In this document: one piece after another, positions 54,241 through 62,903 of the stretch
Position numbering within the stretch: position 1 is the first letter of the stretch
How the letters are laid out: every line of letters starts with the position of its first letter
Origin: Thalassobaculum litoreum DSM 18839
GTDB taxonomy: Bacteria; Pseudomonadota; Alphaproteobacteria; Thalassobaculales; Thalassobaculaceae
DNA length: 64,000 bases
Assembly (NCBI RefSeq): GCF_900102465.1
Contig: NZ_FNBW01000002.1
Location: forward strand, 360,610 to 424,609
Direction of reading: 5' to 3'
Notes under the pieces: generated by a model
Told to the model about the DNA's origin: nothing
What the model saw: only the letters and a program-made list of their open reading frames with translations
Databases searched by the model: none
Position numbers and translations under genes: made by a program

Positions 54241-54864
54241 TCAGCCTTCGTTGAAGAACGGGTCGGGGGTGGAGGGGTTACGCAGCTTGGCCGCGGCTCC
54301 CGCACCGGCTACCGGCAGCCCTGTCGGGTCGATGAGGCCGAGCTGCACCAGCACGTTCGCCTGGTCCCACAGGATGTGCTCATAGGAGACCTTGCCGTCT
54401 TCGATGCCGACGATCACCACGAACACAACCTCGACCTTCTTGCCGGTCGGTTCGACCCCCGGAAGCATCCAGTCCATCTTCGTCGTATGACTGAAGGAGA
54501 TGATGAGTTCGTCGATCAGACGCTCCTCGCTGTAGGTACGCGAGATGGTCTCGAACGTCACGTCCGGCGGGAAGAACTGACCGATTAACCGATTGGCATA
54601 GAACGTCCGCACACCATCCGTCCCCTGGCCGCCCACCATCGTCGGGATGTTCACGAGGTGCGGATTCGGGGACATGGTGGCCAGCGTCTTGTCGAGATCG
54701 CCCGCCAGCTCGGCGTCCATGTGCGCATTGAAGACAGCATCGAGTTTCTTGATAAGTGCCGGATCGGTCATGATAGGCGCTCCAGTCGCGCTGATTCCGG
54801 GAATGACGCTGCCAGCTAACGCTGTGGCGAGACCGGCAACAACGACTCGTCTTTGTTTGTCCAT
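54241..54864 (-). CDS. NTF2/SnoaL-like protein with signal sequence, 207 aa
   Basis: Residues 1-30 (MDKQRRVVVAGLATALAGSVIPGISATGAP) look like a signal peptide with an Arg-Arg near its start, possibly Tat-type. The remainder has the SnoaL-like pattern seen in small cone-shaped proteins: VFNAHMDAELAGDLDKTLATMSPNPHLVNIPTM, YSEERLIDELIISFSHTTKMDWMLPG and VFVVIVGIEDGKVSYEHILWDQ. Relatives are polyketide cyclases and unknown steroid-binding proteins. The start at 54864 is uncertain; the frame is open upstream to 55008. The protein is likely exported. Confidence 0.7.
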   Translation of the reverse strand: MDKQRRVVVAGLATALAGSVIPGISATGAPIMTDPALIKKLDAVFNAHMDAELAGDLDKTLATMSPNPHLVNIPTMVGGQGTDGVRTFYANRLIGQFFPPDVTFETISRTYSEERLIDELIISFSHTTKMDWMLPGVEPTGKKVEVVFVVIVGIEDGKVSYEHILWDQANVLVQLGLIDPTGLPVAGAGAAAKLRNPSTPDPFFNEG

Positions 54865-55125
54865 GATGTCTTTTACGCCCACGTCCGAAGTCGTTCCATT
54901 AATATATCTGGTATGGATTCTTAACGATATCCGATGGATTTTTGCAAAACAGTAAAGACAGGTAGTAGACGGTGAGCCTTCCCCAAGTCGATCGGGCCGG
55001 CTGTGCAAAGGGCGACCGGGATGGTCTTAAGGCCGGCGGGCGTACAGACTGCGATCTCGATGCGGCCGTCCCAGGGCCGCGGGATCGGGCATGTAGCCAG
55101 CCGGCTCGGCTCCGGTTGGGGGGCC

Positions 55126-56247
55126 TCAGGCAAGCCCTCGACGCATGAGCGCGTGCTTGATCGGCGTGACGCGGGACAGCATGCCCAGCCCCACCTGGCG
55201 CGCCAGACGCCCCGGAAGCGACGTATCGGTGGCCACCCCGGCGAGCATGCCCACCGCCGCCAGACGACCGGGCAGGTCGAAGCGGCGCCGGCGGGCATAG
55301 CGGGAGAGCACGTCGCTGCCGCCGATATCGCCACCCGTGCGCACCGCGTCGCTCAGCACGTCCGCCAGGGCCAGCACGTCGCGCACCGCCAGGTTCCATC
55401 CCTGGGCGCCGATGGGGGGAACGGTGTGGGCCGCCTCCCCGACCGCGACGACGCGGCGACGGACGGGTGCGGGCGCCCAGCCAAGCGACACCGGAAAGAC
55501 GACCGGCGGCGCGGCCAGGCGGATCGCGCCATAGGCCGGCTGGCGCATCCGGGCGGACGCCTCGATCGCCGGGGCGCCGGCGGCCGCGAGCCGCTGGATT
55601 TCGGCGGTCGGGGCGATGGAGATCAGCGAGCCCTCCCGGCCTCCGACCGGGATCACGGTGATCGACCCGGTATCGTCATAGCGCTCGATGCAGAGCCCCT
55701 GATGGGGGGCGTCCAGTTCGACCGGCGCGCAGAGGGCGCTCAGACCGAGCGGCCGCCGCCACATGCGGATGCGCGCCGCCTCGCGGGTCGGCGAGCGGAC
55801 GCCATCGGCGGCGATCGCCAGCCGCGCGGAGATCTGGGCGCCACCCTCGGTGAGGACGGAGACACGGCCGGGACCGTGACGGACCCCGACGACCTTGTCT
55901 TCCACCCGATGCGCCACCGGCATGAGCGCGACGAGATCGCCGATCGGCAGGTTGAGGGCGAGATAGGGGGTGTCGACCTCCGCCGCCGAAAACCGCTCCG
56001 CGGTAAGCCCGAACGGTCCCACGGATTCGATGAGCATCGTAGGCAGCGGCGTCGCCTTCGGCCGGACGTCGATCCTGAGGCGGTCTAGGCCCTCGACGCT
56101 GGACGGCAGCAGGGCCGTGGTGCGCGGATCGGTCCCGTGCGCGTTCGCGGGTGCAACGACGACGGCATCAAGGCCCAGCGCGCTCAGGACCCTGTAGGCG
56201 AGACGGCCGGTAGGCCCGTCTCCAACGATGACTGCGTCGACCTGCAT
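55126..56247 (-). CDS. UbiH/VisC-type FAD monooxygenase, 373 aa
   Basis: The protein belongs to the flavoprotein hydroxylases of ubiquinone synthesis (UbiH, UbiF, VisC, COQ6). The dinucleotide-binding motif is VIVGDGPTG (residues 7-15), DG is at AADGVRSPTR, and the second FAD motif is VGEAAHTVPPIGAQGWNLAVRD, with Glu where most members have Asp. The DG motif places it with aromatic hydroxylases. The start at 56247 is chosen because the longer open frame lacks a site. It lies near the boundary of the island at 56.4 kb. Confidence 0.85.
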   Translation of the reverse strand: MQVDAVIVGDGPTGRLAYRVLSALGLDAVVVAPANAHGTDPRTTALLPSSVEGLDRLRIDVRPKATPLPTMLIESVGPFGLTAERFSAAEVDTPYLALNLPIGDLVALMPVAHRVEDKVVGVRHGPGRVSVLTEGGAQISARLAIAADGVRSPTREAARIRMWRRPLGLSALCAPVELDAPHQGLCIERYDDTGSITVIPVGGREGSLISIAPTAEIQRLAAAGAPAIEASARMRQPAYGAIRLAAPPVVFPVSLGWAPAPVRRRVVAVGEAAHTVPPIGAQGWNLAVRDVLALADVLSDAVRTGGDIGGSDVLSRYARRRRFDLPGRLAAVGMLAGVATDTSLPGRLARQVGLGMLSRVTPIKHALMRRGLA

Positions 56248-56413
56248 CCGTGCGCTCGCGTCCCGAACTATCCGTTTCGAGGGATATGGGTCCGGGATCC
56301 GCGGGAGCAAAGGTCTGGTCGACGTCCACGATCTATCGATCGACGGCGGGAACGGTGTCCGAATCGATCAATCGGGCCGGATATCGATCGGAGGCTATGT
56401 GCCTGTCGCACAT

Positions 56414-56515
56414 AAAAAAACTGCCGGGAACACGAGGTTCCCGGCAAGTTGAACAGGGAGGCTTCACGTCTGGGAGACGTTGATCCTATCATTTCATGGC
56501 GTATCAACACGTAAG
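56414..56515 (-). ncRNA. Candidate AbcR-like small RNA with anti-SD motifs
   Basis: Read on the minus strand, the stretch ends in a perfect terminator: TGCCGGGAAC and GTTCCCGGCA around CTCGT, then GTTTTTTT. Upstream are a small hairpin ACGTCTCCCAGACGT (56466-56480) whose loop exposes CUCCCA, an unpaired CCUCCCU, and a GTTGAT/ATCAAC dyad. There is no gene in this orientation for which the terminator could serve: the nearest coding sequence to the right runs the other way. The pattern of CUCCC motifs in loops plus a strong terminator recalls the alphaproteobacterial AbcR (alpha-r15) small RNAs. The 5' end and promoter are not clear. Confidence 0.5.
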
Positions 56516-56570
56516 GCCTTGACGATATATACCCTGTAAACCCATATGCTTATGGATCAAGCCGTCTCAG

Positions 56571-56627
56571 TCTGGTCCGTCAGATTTCATCAACGCTCAC
56601 AGATTTACGGACCAGAGACGGACCAGA
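56571..56627. promoter_or_regulatory. Repeat cluster upstream of integrase
   Basis: ACGGACCAGA occurs as a direct repeat at 56607-56616 and 56618-56627, eleven bases apart (one helical turn), and its inverse TCTGGTCCGT is at 56571-56580. CAGATTT also occurs twice, at 56581-56587 and 56600-56606. These are likely integrase arm sites or operator sites controlling int. Confidence 0.55.
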
Positions 56628-56646
56628 AGCTGGCCAGGAGCCACCC

Positions 56647-57885
56647 ATGTCCGTCACCGACACCACCATCCGCCGCCTCATTGCCGTGGCCAGGACCTCC
56701 GGCGCCGACCAGGCCATCCGAGATGACCGTGTGCGTGGCCTGGAGCTTCGGGTGCAGGGGGGCAGCGGTACCGCCTCATGGTCCGTCAGGGCCAACGTGA
56801 AGGGCGGCCAGCGCGTCCGTGTAGACCTGGGCGAATACCCCGCTCTAGGCCTCGCCAAAGCCCGCCAAGAGGGCGAAGAAAAGAAGGTGATCGCCCGCAA
56901 GAGCATCGACCCCCGGCCTCAGCCCGCACCCCGGCCCGTACTCACGCTGAAACAGGCGGTGGCCAAGTTCCACGACGACAGCACTAAGCGCTCTCGCGAC
57001 CAGGAGAAGCGTCGCTTCGAGTTGCATGTGCTGGGCTTCGAGAAGCTGGCGGAACGCGATGTGGCGACCATTGAACGGAAGGATGTGGCGCGGGTTCTGG
57101 CCCATGTCCGTAACACCAAAGGCCTACCCGCCGAAGCCAACCGCGTTCGGGCCTCTCTCTCTGCGCTGTTCAACTGGTTGATCCAGGAAGGCGAAGCCGA
57201 TCACAACCCCGTCGCTGGAACTCAGAAGGCCACGGAGCCAAGCTTGAAGCGCCAGCAGGAGGGGACTGCCCGCACCCTCTCCCTAGACGAACTGGCGGCC
57301 ATCTGGCGGGCCGCAGAAGCCGACACCTCGGTTAACGTCTCAGCCCTCTTGCGATTGCTTCTACTGGTACCCCTTCGACGCCAGGAGTGGACGGAGGCTC
57401 GATGGGGCGAGGTTACGACCGAAGGCGAGCGCACATTGCTTTCTATCCCCGCCGACCGGATGAAGGGGAAGCGACCTCACGCCCTCCTCCTCCCTCCGAC
57501 TGCCGCCTCGATCCTGAGCACAATGCCCCGCGTTGGCGACGCGGGCTGGATCTTCACCGACAAGGGGAACAAGGCCTTTGCCGGCTGGCGCAGGGCCGCC
57601 GCGCGCATCTCCAAAGCCGCAGACCTCGCAGCGCCATGGACAGTCCATGATATCCGGCGGGGGGTGGCCACGGCCATGGGCGAAGCCGGTATCGCAGAGA
57701 GCACCATCGGCCGCATCCTCGCCCACTCCCCCCGCACCATGATGGGGGTAACCGCGACCTATGAACGCTCACAGCGCCTGGACGAAACCGGCGCGGCCCT
57801 GCGGCGCTGGGAAAACGTGCTACTGGCCAGCGTGGCCAAGTCTCAGGTGGCGGGCAACGTCGTACCGATTATGAAGGCCGGATAA
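56647..57885 (+). CDS. Tyrosine-type site-specific integrase, 412 aa
   Basis: This phage-type recombinase has an N-terminal arm-binding domain (to about 95), a core-binding SAM-like domain (about 100-190) and a catalytic domain. Catalytic residues visible are Arg244 (LRRQE), a Lys near 273-275, His334 and Arg337 (HDIRR), His360 (ILAH), and the nucleophile Tyr372 (TYERS). It belongs to the P4-type/DUF4102 group of genomic-island integrases. Its start has a CCAGGAGCC site. The gene sits at the left edge of the element, consistent with an adjacent att site. Confidence 0.93.
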   Translation: MSVTDTTIRRLIAVARTSGADQAIRDDRVRGLELRVQGGSGTASWSVRANVKGGQRVRVDLGEYPALGLAKARQEGEEKKVIARKSIDPRPQPAPRPVLTLKQAVAKFHDDSTKRSRDQEKRRFELHVLGFEKLAERDVATIERKDVARVLAHVRNTKGLPAEANRVRASLSALFNWLIQEGEADHNPVAGTQKATEPSLKRQQEGTARTLSLDELAAIWRAAEADTSVNVSALLRLLLLVPLRRQEWTEARWGEVTTEGERTLLSIPADRMKGKRPHALLLPPTAASILSTMPRVGDAGWIFTDKGNKAFAGWRRAAARISKAADLAAPWTVHDIRRGVATAMGEAGIAESTIGRILAHSPRTMMGVTATYERSQRLDETGAALRRWENVLLASVAKSQVAGNVVPIMKAG

Positions 57886-57995
57886 AAAAACTCGACTCAA
57901 CAAAATTCAGGACGATAGCCCCGCTGACCTCCGCTTAGTGAACGGGTGGAGCGGGCGCCGACAGGGCGCCTGCATTCACACCCTGGAGGTAGGCC

Positions 57996-58193
57996 ATGCC
58001 CACCGTTCAAACGTACCTGACTATCGAAGAAGCCGCCAACGCTGCCCGCATCAGCAAACCCACCCTGTACCGCCGCGCGAAAGAGGGTGGGTTGAAAATC
58101 ACAAAGCTGGGGCACCGCTCCCTGATCTCTGCCGCCGACTTCGAGCGTTGGATGGCTGGCCTGCCGACCAAGGACGACGCGCAGGCGGCCTGA
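57996..58193 (+). CDS. AlpA-like HTH excisionase/regulator, 65 aa
   Basis: The small protein is a MerR/AlpA-type winged HTH: TYLTIEEAANAARISKPTLYRRAKEGGLKITKLGHRSLISAADFERWM (residues 6-54). Such proteins act as excisionase or as activators of int in prophages and satellites. The start at 57996 has a TGGAGG site. It follows int by 110 bp and is followed by a terminator. An int-alpA pair is typical of P4-like and other phage satellite elements. Confidence 0.85.
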   Translation: MPTVQTYLTIEEAANAARISKPTLYRRAKEGGLKITKLGHRSLISAADFERWMAGLPTKDDAQAA

Positions 58194-58209
58194 CCCTCGC
58201 CAATGAAAA

Positions 58210-58240
58210 AGGCCGGGGTTCACCCTCCCCGGCCTCTTCC
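58210..58240 (+). terminator. Rho-independent terminator after alpA-like gene
   Basis: AGGCCGGGG pairs with CCCCGGCCT around TTCACCCT and is followed by CTTCCTT. Confidence 0.75.
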
Positions 58241-58275
58241 TTAATCGTCGCTCGAAAGCGCACCATACTCCAGCA

Positions 58276-58291
58276 GTCCTAATACTAGGAC
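58276..58291. promoter_or_regulatory. Palindrome upstream of primase-helicase gene
   Basis: GTCCTA-ATAC-TAGGAC is a perfect 6-bp dyad located 62 bp before the start of the large replication gene. It may be an operator for the element's regulator. Confidence 0.5.
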
Positions 58292-58352
58292 GATTGTACG
58301 GTATGTGCATCCTCAATGAAGGACCGGGCGACCTCTCCGAGAGGATGAGACC

Positions 58353-60866
58353 ATGACGCCCACCAATGCACTCAATGACCACTCCGCCCTCGAAGCATCG
58401 GCCACAGACCGCCTCTCTGAAGCCGATACCCCTCAGCGCCCCCAGGAAGCCCACGGACAGCCCCTAGAGCCCGGCACCGCCCCTACTGCCCAAATGGCGA
58501 CGGAAGCCGCCCAGAAGTCTCCTAGCACCGCGCAGGCAGACGTGAGCGACCCCCCCGCTCCCTCCGCAGGGCACCACCCTGACCCGAATGACCTGGATCA
58601 GGAACTGGTGGACTCATTTGGTCGACTGCTCACCCGGCTCGGCAAGGTCATGGCCCCCGATGACCAGGGCATGGCTGTATGGGGAATGAAGGCATTCGAC
58701 GGCCGTTGGGAGCCCCTGCCGCCGCTCCTCCCCAGCGAACTACCGAAGGTCAACCGTGGTGCGGTCAAAAAAAGTTTCGATCCAAAGCATCGACTCAACG
58801 TCTACTTCCGATACCCACTTTTTTGCGGCGAAGCGCCTACTGGCACTGAAAAGGAAGCGGTTGCGGTCCCCGCTCTCGTCTCGGACTTCGATGGTGGGAC
58901 TTGGACTGTGGAGCGCGTCCGCGACGCCCTCACCCTCCCTCCGTCGTTCATTGTCGAGACCAGCCCCGGAAACTTCCAGGCCCACCTGATCCTGGACCGA
59001 CCCGTTGGCGTGGCCACGGCTCGATACTTCGCTACCCGGTGGAACAACCCCAACAGCGGCGTCGACGGGGCCAGCTTCAAGCCGGTCCAGGCATGGCGGC
59101 TTCCGGGCTCCATCAATTGGGGCAGCAAAGACAAGGTCGCAGGGCATCCCGACACCTACCCCTACCAAACTCATTTAGTTTGGAGCCCCAACAACGCGCT
59201 GCCTGACGAAGTAGACCCCGCGTCGGTCGAAGTTTTGTTGGAGCTCTGGGGTGACGCGCCGTCCTCGCCGGCGACCTCCCCCCTGCCACGAGCGACAGGC
59301 TCCGATAGGTCCGAGACCGGGGGAGGATCGGACGGAGGGGGTGGGGTGATCGCCAACACCGACGCTCGTTGTAAAGCGCAGCGCCTTCTGGGGGTTCTGC
59401 GGGAAGGCGAGCGACTGAACAAGCCGGTCTTTGAGGTGCCAGATGATCGTGCTGTATGGATCGCGGGTGCCACGGGTATCAAGGCCGAATGCGGCGAGCA
59501 CGGCCGAGAGTTCTTTCATGCGTGGTCCGCTCTCTCCGACAAGTACGACCGGGAGGAAGCTGACCACCAGTGGGACACCCTCAACCCCAACGGCAGCAAG
59601 GGGGTGGGGCACCTCTTCGATCAGGCACGGGCCAATGACTTCTATTGGTCGACAGAGGGAATTCCGATTGGGCCAGGGGCTCTGAACGGAATTCAGGAGA
59701 TGGTCAGAATGACTGTGGCCAACGTCGAGGCCATGGTGGCTGGTGGCAGCCATAATCAGAACGACCAACCATCCACCGAAGGCGAGGCCTTACTCAAGAC
59801 GCACACAATCGCTGACATGAAGTCCATGGCGCGGAGCGGTCATAACACCGACCTGGTTCAAGGGCTCCTATTCAAGGGGACCGTCGCCCACTTATACGGC
59901 TCCTGGGGAAGCGGTAAGACTCTGGTTGCTAGCCACTTGGCCGAGTGCGTGGCCAGGGAGCGTCCCTGGTTCGGCAAGGAAGTCCGGGGCGGCGCGGTGC
60001 TAATGCTTGTTAGCGAAGACTCTGAAGGCCTCGGCTGGCGACTGGTCGCGTCGGGCGCCAGCGAGGACAACGATCATCTGCCCATCCGCTTCGCGGCAGC
60101 GGACAACCTATTCTGTGTTCCGTCTCTTGATGCTGCCGAAATGCTGACCGCTTTGATCAAGCGTGAGGCAGAGGATATTGGCCGTCCGGTCCAACTCGTC
60201 ATCCTTGACACCCTTCTGGCTGCCGCACGCGGCGTGGACCTCAATTCGATGGAGGAGATGGGCAAGATTGAAGGCCTGCTTAAACAAGTGGCCCACAACA
60301 CCAAAGCCTGCGTCTTGGTCGTACACCATTCTGGCAAGGACCAGGGGCGTGGCATGCTGGGCTCCATTGTGGCCAACACCAACAGTCAGACGGTCCTCAA
60401 GGCGGAAGCGAAGAATGGGCGCCATTGCGTCCATGTGGAAAAAAATAAGCGCGGCCCTCAGGGCTACGACCTTGGGCACTTCGAGATTGACGCTTTAAAT
60501 GTGGGTGAGACCGAGTGGCATAGGAGAGACGGCACGGTGATCAAGTCTACGGTGACCGCTCCAGTACTCCGTGAGGCCGACTCACTGGCAGGTACACCCG
60601 GTTCTACAGTCCTCAGTGATCAGGCAAAATTGGTTCTCGAAGTGCTCAAGGGCCTAATCCAAGCCAACGGCGTCCCCATCCAAGTTGGACCTCTGACACT
60701 ACCCGCAATCCCTGTGGCCGAGGCAAGGCAACAGGTGATCGAAAAGCTGCGGTCCGAACAGGGGATGAAAGACGATGCAGCGCGCCAAGCTTGGCGGCGT
60801 TCCTTGGATAGGCTTGCCCCCGATCACATTGGCCAGCATGAAGACCACCTGTATCTGGCGGAGTGA
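58353..60866 (+). CDS. Primase-helicase (RepA-like ATPase) fusion, 837 aa
   Basis: After a disordered 90-residue N-terminus, residues 95-300 look like a prim-pol/RepB-like primase domain with a candidate catalytic DFD at 178-180 (VSDFDGG) and the HLILDRP strand. Residues 480-720 form a RecA-type ATPase of the RepA-helicase/AAA_25 group: Walker A GSWGSGKT at 516-523, Walker B VILD with Asp619, and VVHHSGKD as a motif-3-like element. The two halves are joined by a DUF-like linker with a Gly-rich tract. The C-terminal 80 residues may bind DNA. It is the element's likely replication initiator; the iteron-like DNA directly after it supports that. Confidence 0.82.
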   Translation: MTPTNALNDHSALEASATDRLSEADTPQRPQEAHGQPLEPGTAPTAQMATEAAQKSPSTAQADVSDPPAPSAGHHPDPNDLDQELVDSFGRLLTRLGKVMAPDDQGMAVWGMKAFDGRWEPLPPLLPSELPKVNRGAVKKSFDPKHRLNVYFRYPLFCGEAPTGTEKEAVAVPALVSDFDGGTWTVERVRDALTLPPSFIVETSPGNFQAHLILDRPVGVATARYFATRWNNPNSGVDGASFKPVQAWRLPGSINWGSKDKVAGHPDTYPYQTHLVWSPNNALPDEVDPASVEVLLELWGDAPSSPATSPLPRATGSDRSETGGGSDGGGGVIANTDARCKAQRLLGVLREGERLNKPVFEVPDDRAVWIAGATGIKAECGEHGREFFHAWSALSDKYDREEADHQWDTLNPNGSKGVGHLFDQARANDFYWSTEGIPIGPGALNGIQEMVRMTVANVEAMVAGGSHNQNDQPSTEGEALLKTHTIADMKSMARSGHNTDLVQGLLFKGTVAHLYGSWGSGKTLVASHLAECVARERPWFGKEVRGGAVLMLVSEDSEGLGWRLVASGASEDNDHLPIRFAAADNLFCVPSLDAAEMLTALIKREAEDIGRPVQLVILDTLLAAARGVDLNSMEEMGKIEGLLKQVAHNTKACVLVVHHSGKDQGRGMLGSIVANTNSQTVLKAEAKNGRHCVHVEKNKRGPQGYDLGHFEIDALNVGETEWHRRDGTVIKSTVTAPVLREADSLAGTPGSTVLSDQAKLVLEVLKGLIQANGVPIQVGPLTLPAIPVAEARQQVIEKLRSEQGMKDDAARQAWRRSLDRLAPDHIGQHEDHLYLAE

Positions 60867-60985
60867 CATCCGTGACATGTCACGGACATGTCGGACATTG
60901 TCGCGAGGTGCTGGCTGTGACGGACATGGACACCCCCCTTAAGGGGTGTCACATGTCCGCCCACCTGTCCCCACCTCTGGTGTCC
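60863..60985. other. Candidate replication origin with repeated GGACATG motifs
   Basis: A 120-bp region after the primase-helicase stop carries a perfect 16-bp palindrome, CCGTGACATGTCACGG (60870-60885), and further copies of GGACATG or GTGACAT around 60863, 60884, 60892, 60920 and 60955. A bulged palindrome, GGACATGGACACCCC against GGGGTGTCACATGTCC, spans 60921-60958. Such iterons beside a primase-helicase gene are typical of a satellite or plasmid origin. Confidence 0.55.
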
Positions 60986-61013
60986 AGCAAAGAGGCTGAA
61001 GGCCTTCAACCGA

Positions 61014-61475
61014 TCACAGGTACATCTCCGGTGTATCCCTCTGTTTGGCAGCTTCGTCTTTAATCACGGCCACCTGGGCTGATCTGCCGACCTCGAAGGC
61101 CATGCGGATCGCCTCCAACCGGGTCGGGGCCGGCACCTTGGGGTCGGTCATCATGTCATCCAGGGCGGAGATGGCAGTGCCAACTAGGGCAAGCCCATCG
61201 CGGGCCATGTGTTTCAATACCTCATGGCGGAGTTCTGGTTCCTCCAACAGGCCAGTGGCCATCAGAGCGTCAGGTACCGCCTGCCCAGTCGAAAGGCCGG
61301 CCTCCTCATAGGCTTTGGCTATGTCACGGGTCTGAGCGTAGACCTTCGCAAAAGTCCGCTCCTGATCAGTCAGAAGTCGGCCAACTGTGGGCCTACCAAG
61401 GCTGGCTGCCCGGAGGGAGGGGGGGGGGGCTGTAAAGGGGCCGGAGGCTGCGTCCTGCTTTAGTTCGGTGGCCAT
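61014..61475 (-). CDS. Terminase small subunit-like HTH protein, 153 aa
   Basis: The pattern LTDQERTFAKVYAQTRDIAKAYEEAGL (about residues 37-63) and LLEEPELRHEVLKHMA resembles the N-terminal HTH of phage terminase small subunits (TerS), followed by two further helices. TerS recognises pac/cos sites on phage DNA, and satellites often carry their own to redirect packaging. It is transcribed opposite to the primase gene. The start at 61475 (MATELKQ) has a TTGGAG site. The match is by eye and moderate; a general HTH regulator is the alternative. Confidence 0.6.
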   Translation of the reverse strand: MATELKQDAASGPFTAPPPSLRAASLGRPTVGRLLTDQERTFAKVYAQTRDIAKAYEEAGLSTGQAVPDALMATGLLEEPELRHEVLKHMARDGLALVGTAISALDDMMTDPKVPAPTRLEAIRMAFEVGRSAQVAVIKDEAAKQRDTPEMYL

Positions 61476-62000
61476 GGGTTGGTTCTCCAAGGTGTGTTTC
61501 TTCGAACGCCTAAGTGGATCACCAGAATCCCAGGCGGATCGTCCAGTAACTGCGGATGATTTGAAAGACATCGAGCTAGTCGGGGCTTCGATACCCCAAA
61601 GGGGTACGCGTCCAATCATTTGAAACTATTTATGAAGTTTCAAATCACTCACCCAGGCACGGCTGACCACAACTAAAGCGCCCCGACCCGGAGACTCACT
61701 CGGTCTCGAGCATCATATACCCCTAGCCCCATATCAGCAGCGGCCGCCAGTTTGGTGTCTATGCAGCATGCCGGAACACGCCATATCGGCCCTGTCGCGC
61801 GAGAAGACGGCGGTCTAGATTGGAGGACATATGCTCTTATTTGCTTCTCAAGGCGCAACTCACTAACAACGGAATAAGGCGGTAGGGCACGACATATACC
61901 CAGCTTGTGGACCGGCATGCCGATATCGGCTTGGCCCAAAAAGGGGTGGATACCCACATTAACTATCGCACCGAAAATTCACTGCTGCTTTCATGGTGCA
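61476..62000. other. Gap of about 525 bp within the element
   Basis: No gene is assigned. The region contains the promoter area of the TerS-like gene and AT-rich DNA, including the 61620-61650 segment (CATTTGAAACTATTTATGAAGTTTCAAATCACTC), where ATTTGAAAC and GTTTCAAAT pair as an inverted repeat. Open frames here have no coding signature. Confidence 0.5.
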
Positions 62001-62903
62001 ATGTCCGGTCGCTATTGGTTGCTCATCATTGCCCTTGGGGGATGCCTAGCGGCATCGGGAACGGCTTTTTCACAAGAGCCTGAGGCCCGGCAAAAGGAAA
62101 GTGAAAGCCAAAGCGATAACCGTAACGCCGAACAGGTTGAGCAACAGTCCGCACAAAAAGCTAATCAAGGAACCAGCCTCGTTGCTGTAGATCTTCTGGA
62201 GCGCATCGCTGTCGCGCTTGAAGCCATAGGCACAGACCCATATGCTGAAACGACTCAACAGCGTGCAGAGAAGGATTTGCACGCTCAGAGCGATATGGCC
62301 TACTCGGCTAAAGCGATGGCCATCATTGCTGCTGTACAGGCCCTCCTTACTTTCGTCGGCATATGCTATTTACATTGGACCTTGGCAGCGACAAACGCAG
62401 TCACGAAAATTGGACAAGCACAAATCAGTCCATACACAAGAATACGTGAATGTATTTTTCATTTTTATTCTCCACAGGCACATCCATACATTACAGTTAT
62501 AGCACAGAATGACGGATACTCTCCGGCGCGTAACTTTAGGTGGAATGTAATTATTGAGTATAACACCAAAGAAAAAATGTCCCTTCGAGGAGAATTTAAT
62601 AAAAAATGGAAAGAAAGCCATGGACCCTCCGTTCCACCAGATAAAACCGGAATAAAGGAGAGCTGCATGGTGCCAAATATGTCAATTGATAATTTTGCCG
62701 GAAAAAATAAACATGTCGTTGTTAGGGGAAAAATTGTATTTGTTTCTGAAGATATATTTAGAAATGTAATTTATGGGGAGCAATTTTTTTCTGGACTAGC
62801 AGTCAAAAATGACGACCCACATTCCTTTGGGGGCCTTATGGCGAACAAATACTGGGTCTGCAATGTTCAACTTTCTGCTAGGTTCAGCGACTGGCAAGAT
62901 TGA
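62001..62903 (+). CDS. Membrane-anchored hypothetical protein, AT-rich, 300 aa
   Basis: I do not recognise this family. Residues 1-24 form a signal peptide (LLIIALGGCLAASGTAFS); the Gly-Gly-Cys could be a weak lipobox. A Gln/Glu-rich spacer with a short helix follows, then a transmembrane segment at about 104-128 (AMAIIAAVQALLTFVGICYLHW), and a 170-residue C-terminal domain with beta strands. The DNA from 62400 to 62880 is much richer in A and T than the rest of the window, a sign of transfer. The start could also be 61905. Possibly a cargo gene of the element; it could serve in phage exclusion or be unrelated. Confidence 0.6.
   Translation: MSGRYWLLIIALGGCLAASGTAFSQEPEARQKESESQSDNRNAEQVEQQSAQKANQGTSLVAVDLLERIAVALEAIGTDPYAETTQQRAEKDLHAQSDMAYSAKAMAIIAAVQALLTFVGICYLHWTLAATNAVTKIGQAQISPYTRIRECIFHFYSPQAHPYITVIAQNDGYSPARNFRWNVIIEYNTKEKMSLRGEFNKKWKESHGPSVPPDKTGIKESCMVPNMSIDNFAGKNKHVVVRGKIVFVSEDIFRNVIYGEQFFSGLAVKNDDPHSFGGLMANKYWVCNVQLSARFSDWQD

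Noticed and set aside
54175..54588. 137-codon plus-strand frame opposite the NTF2-like gene
   Set aside because: Composition is antisense-like and the minus-strand product has a recognisable fold and signal peptide.
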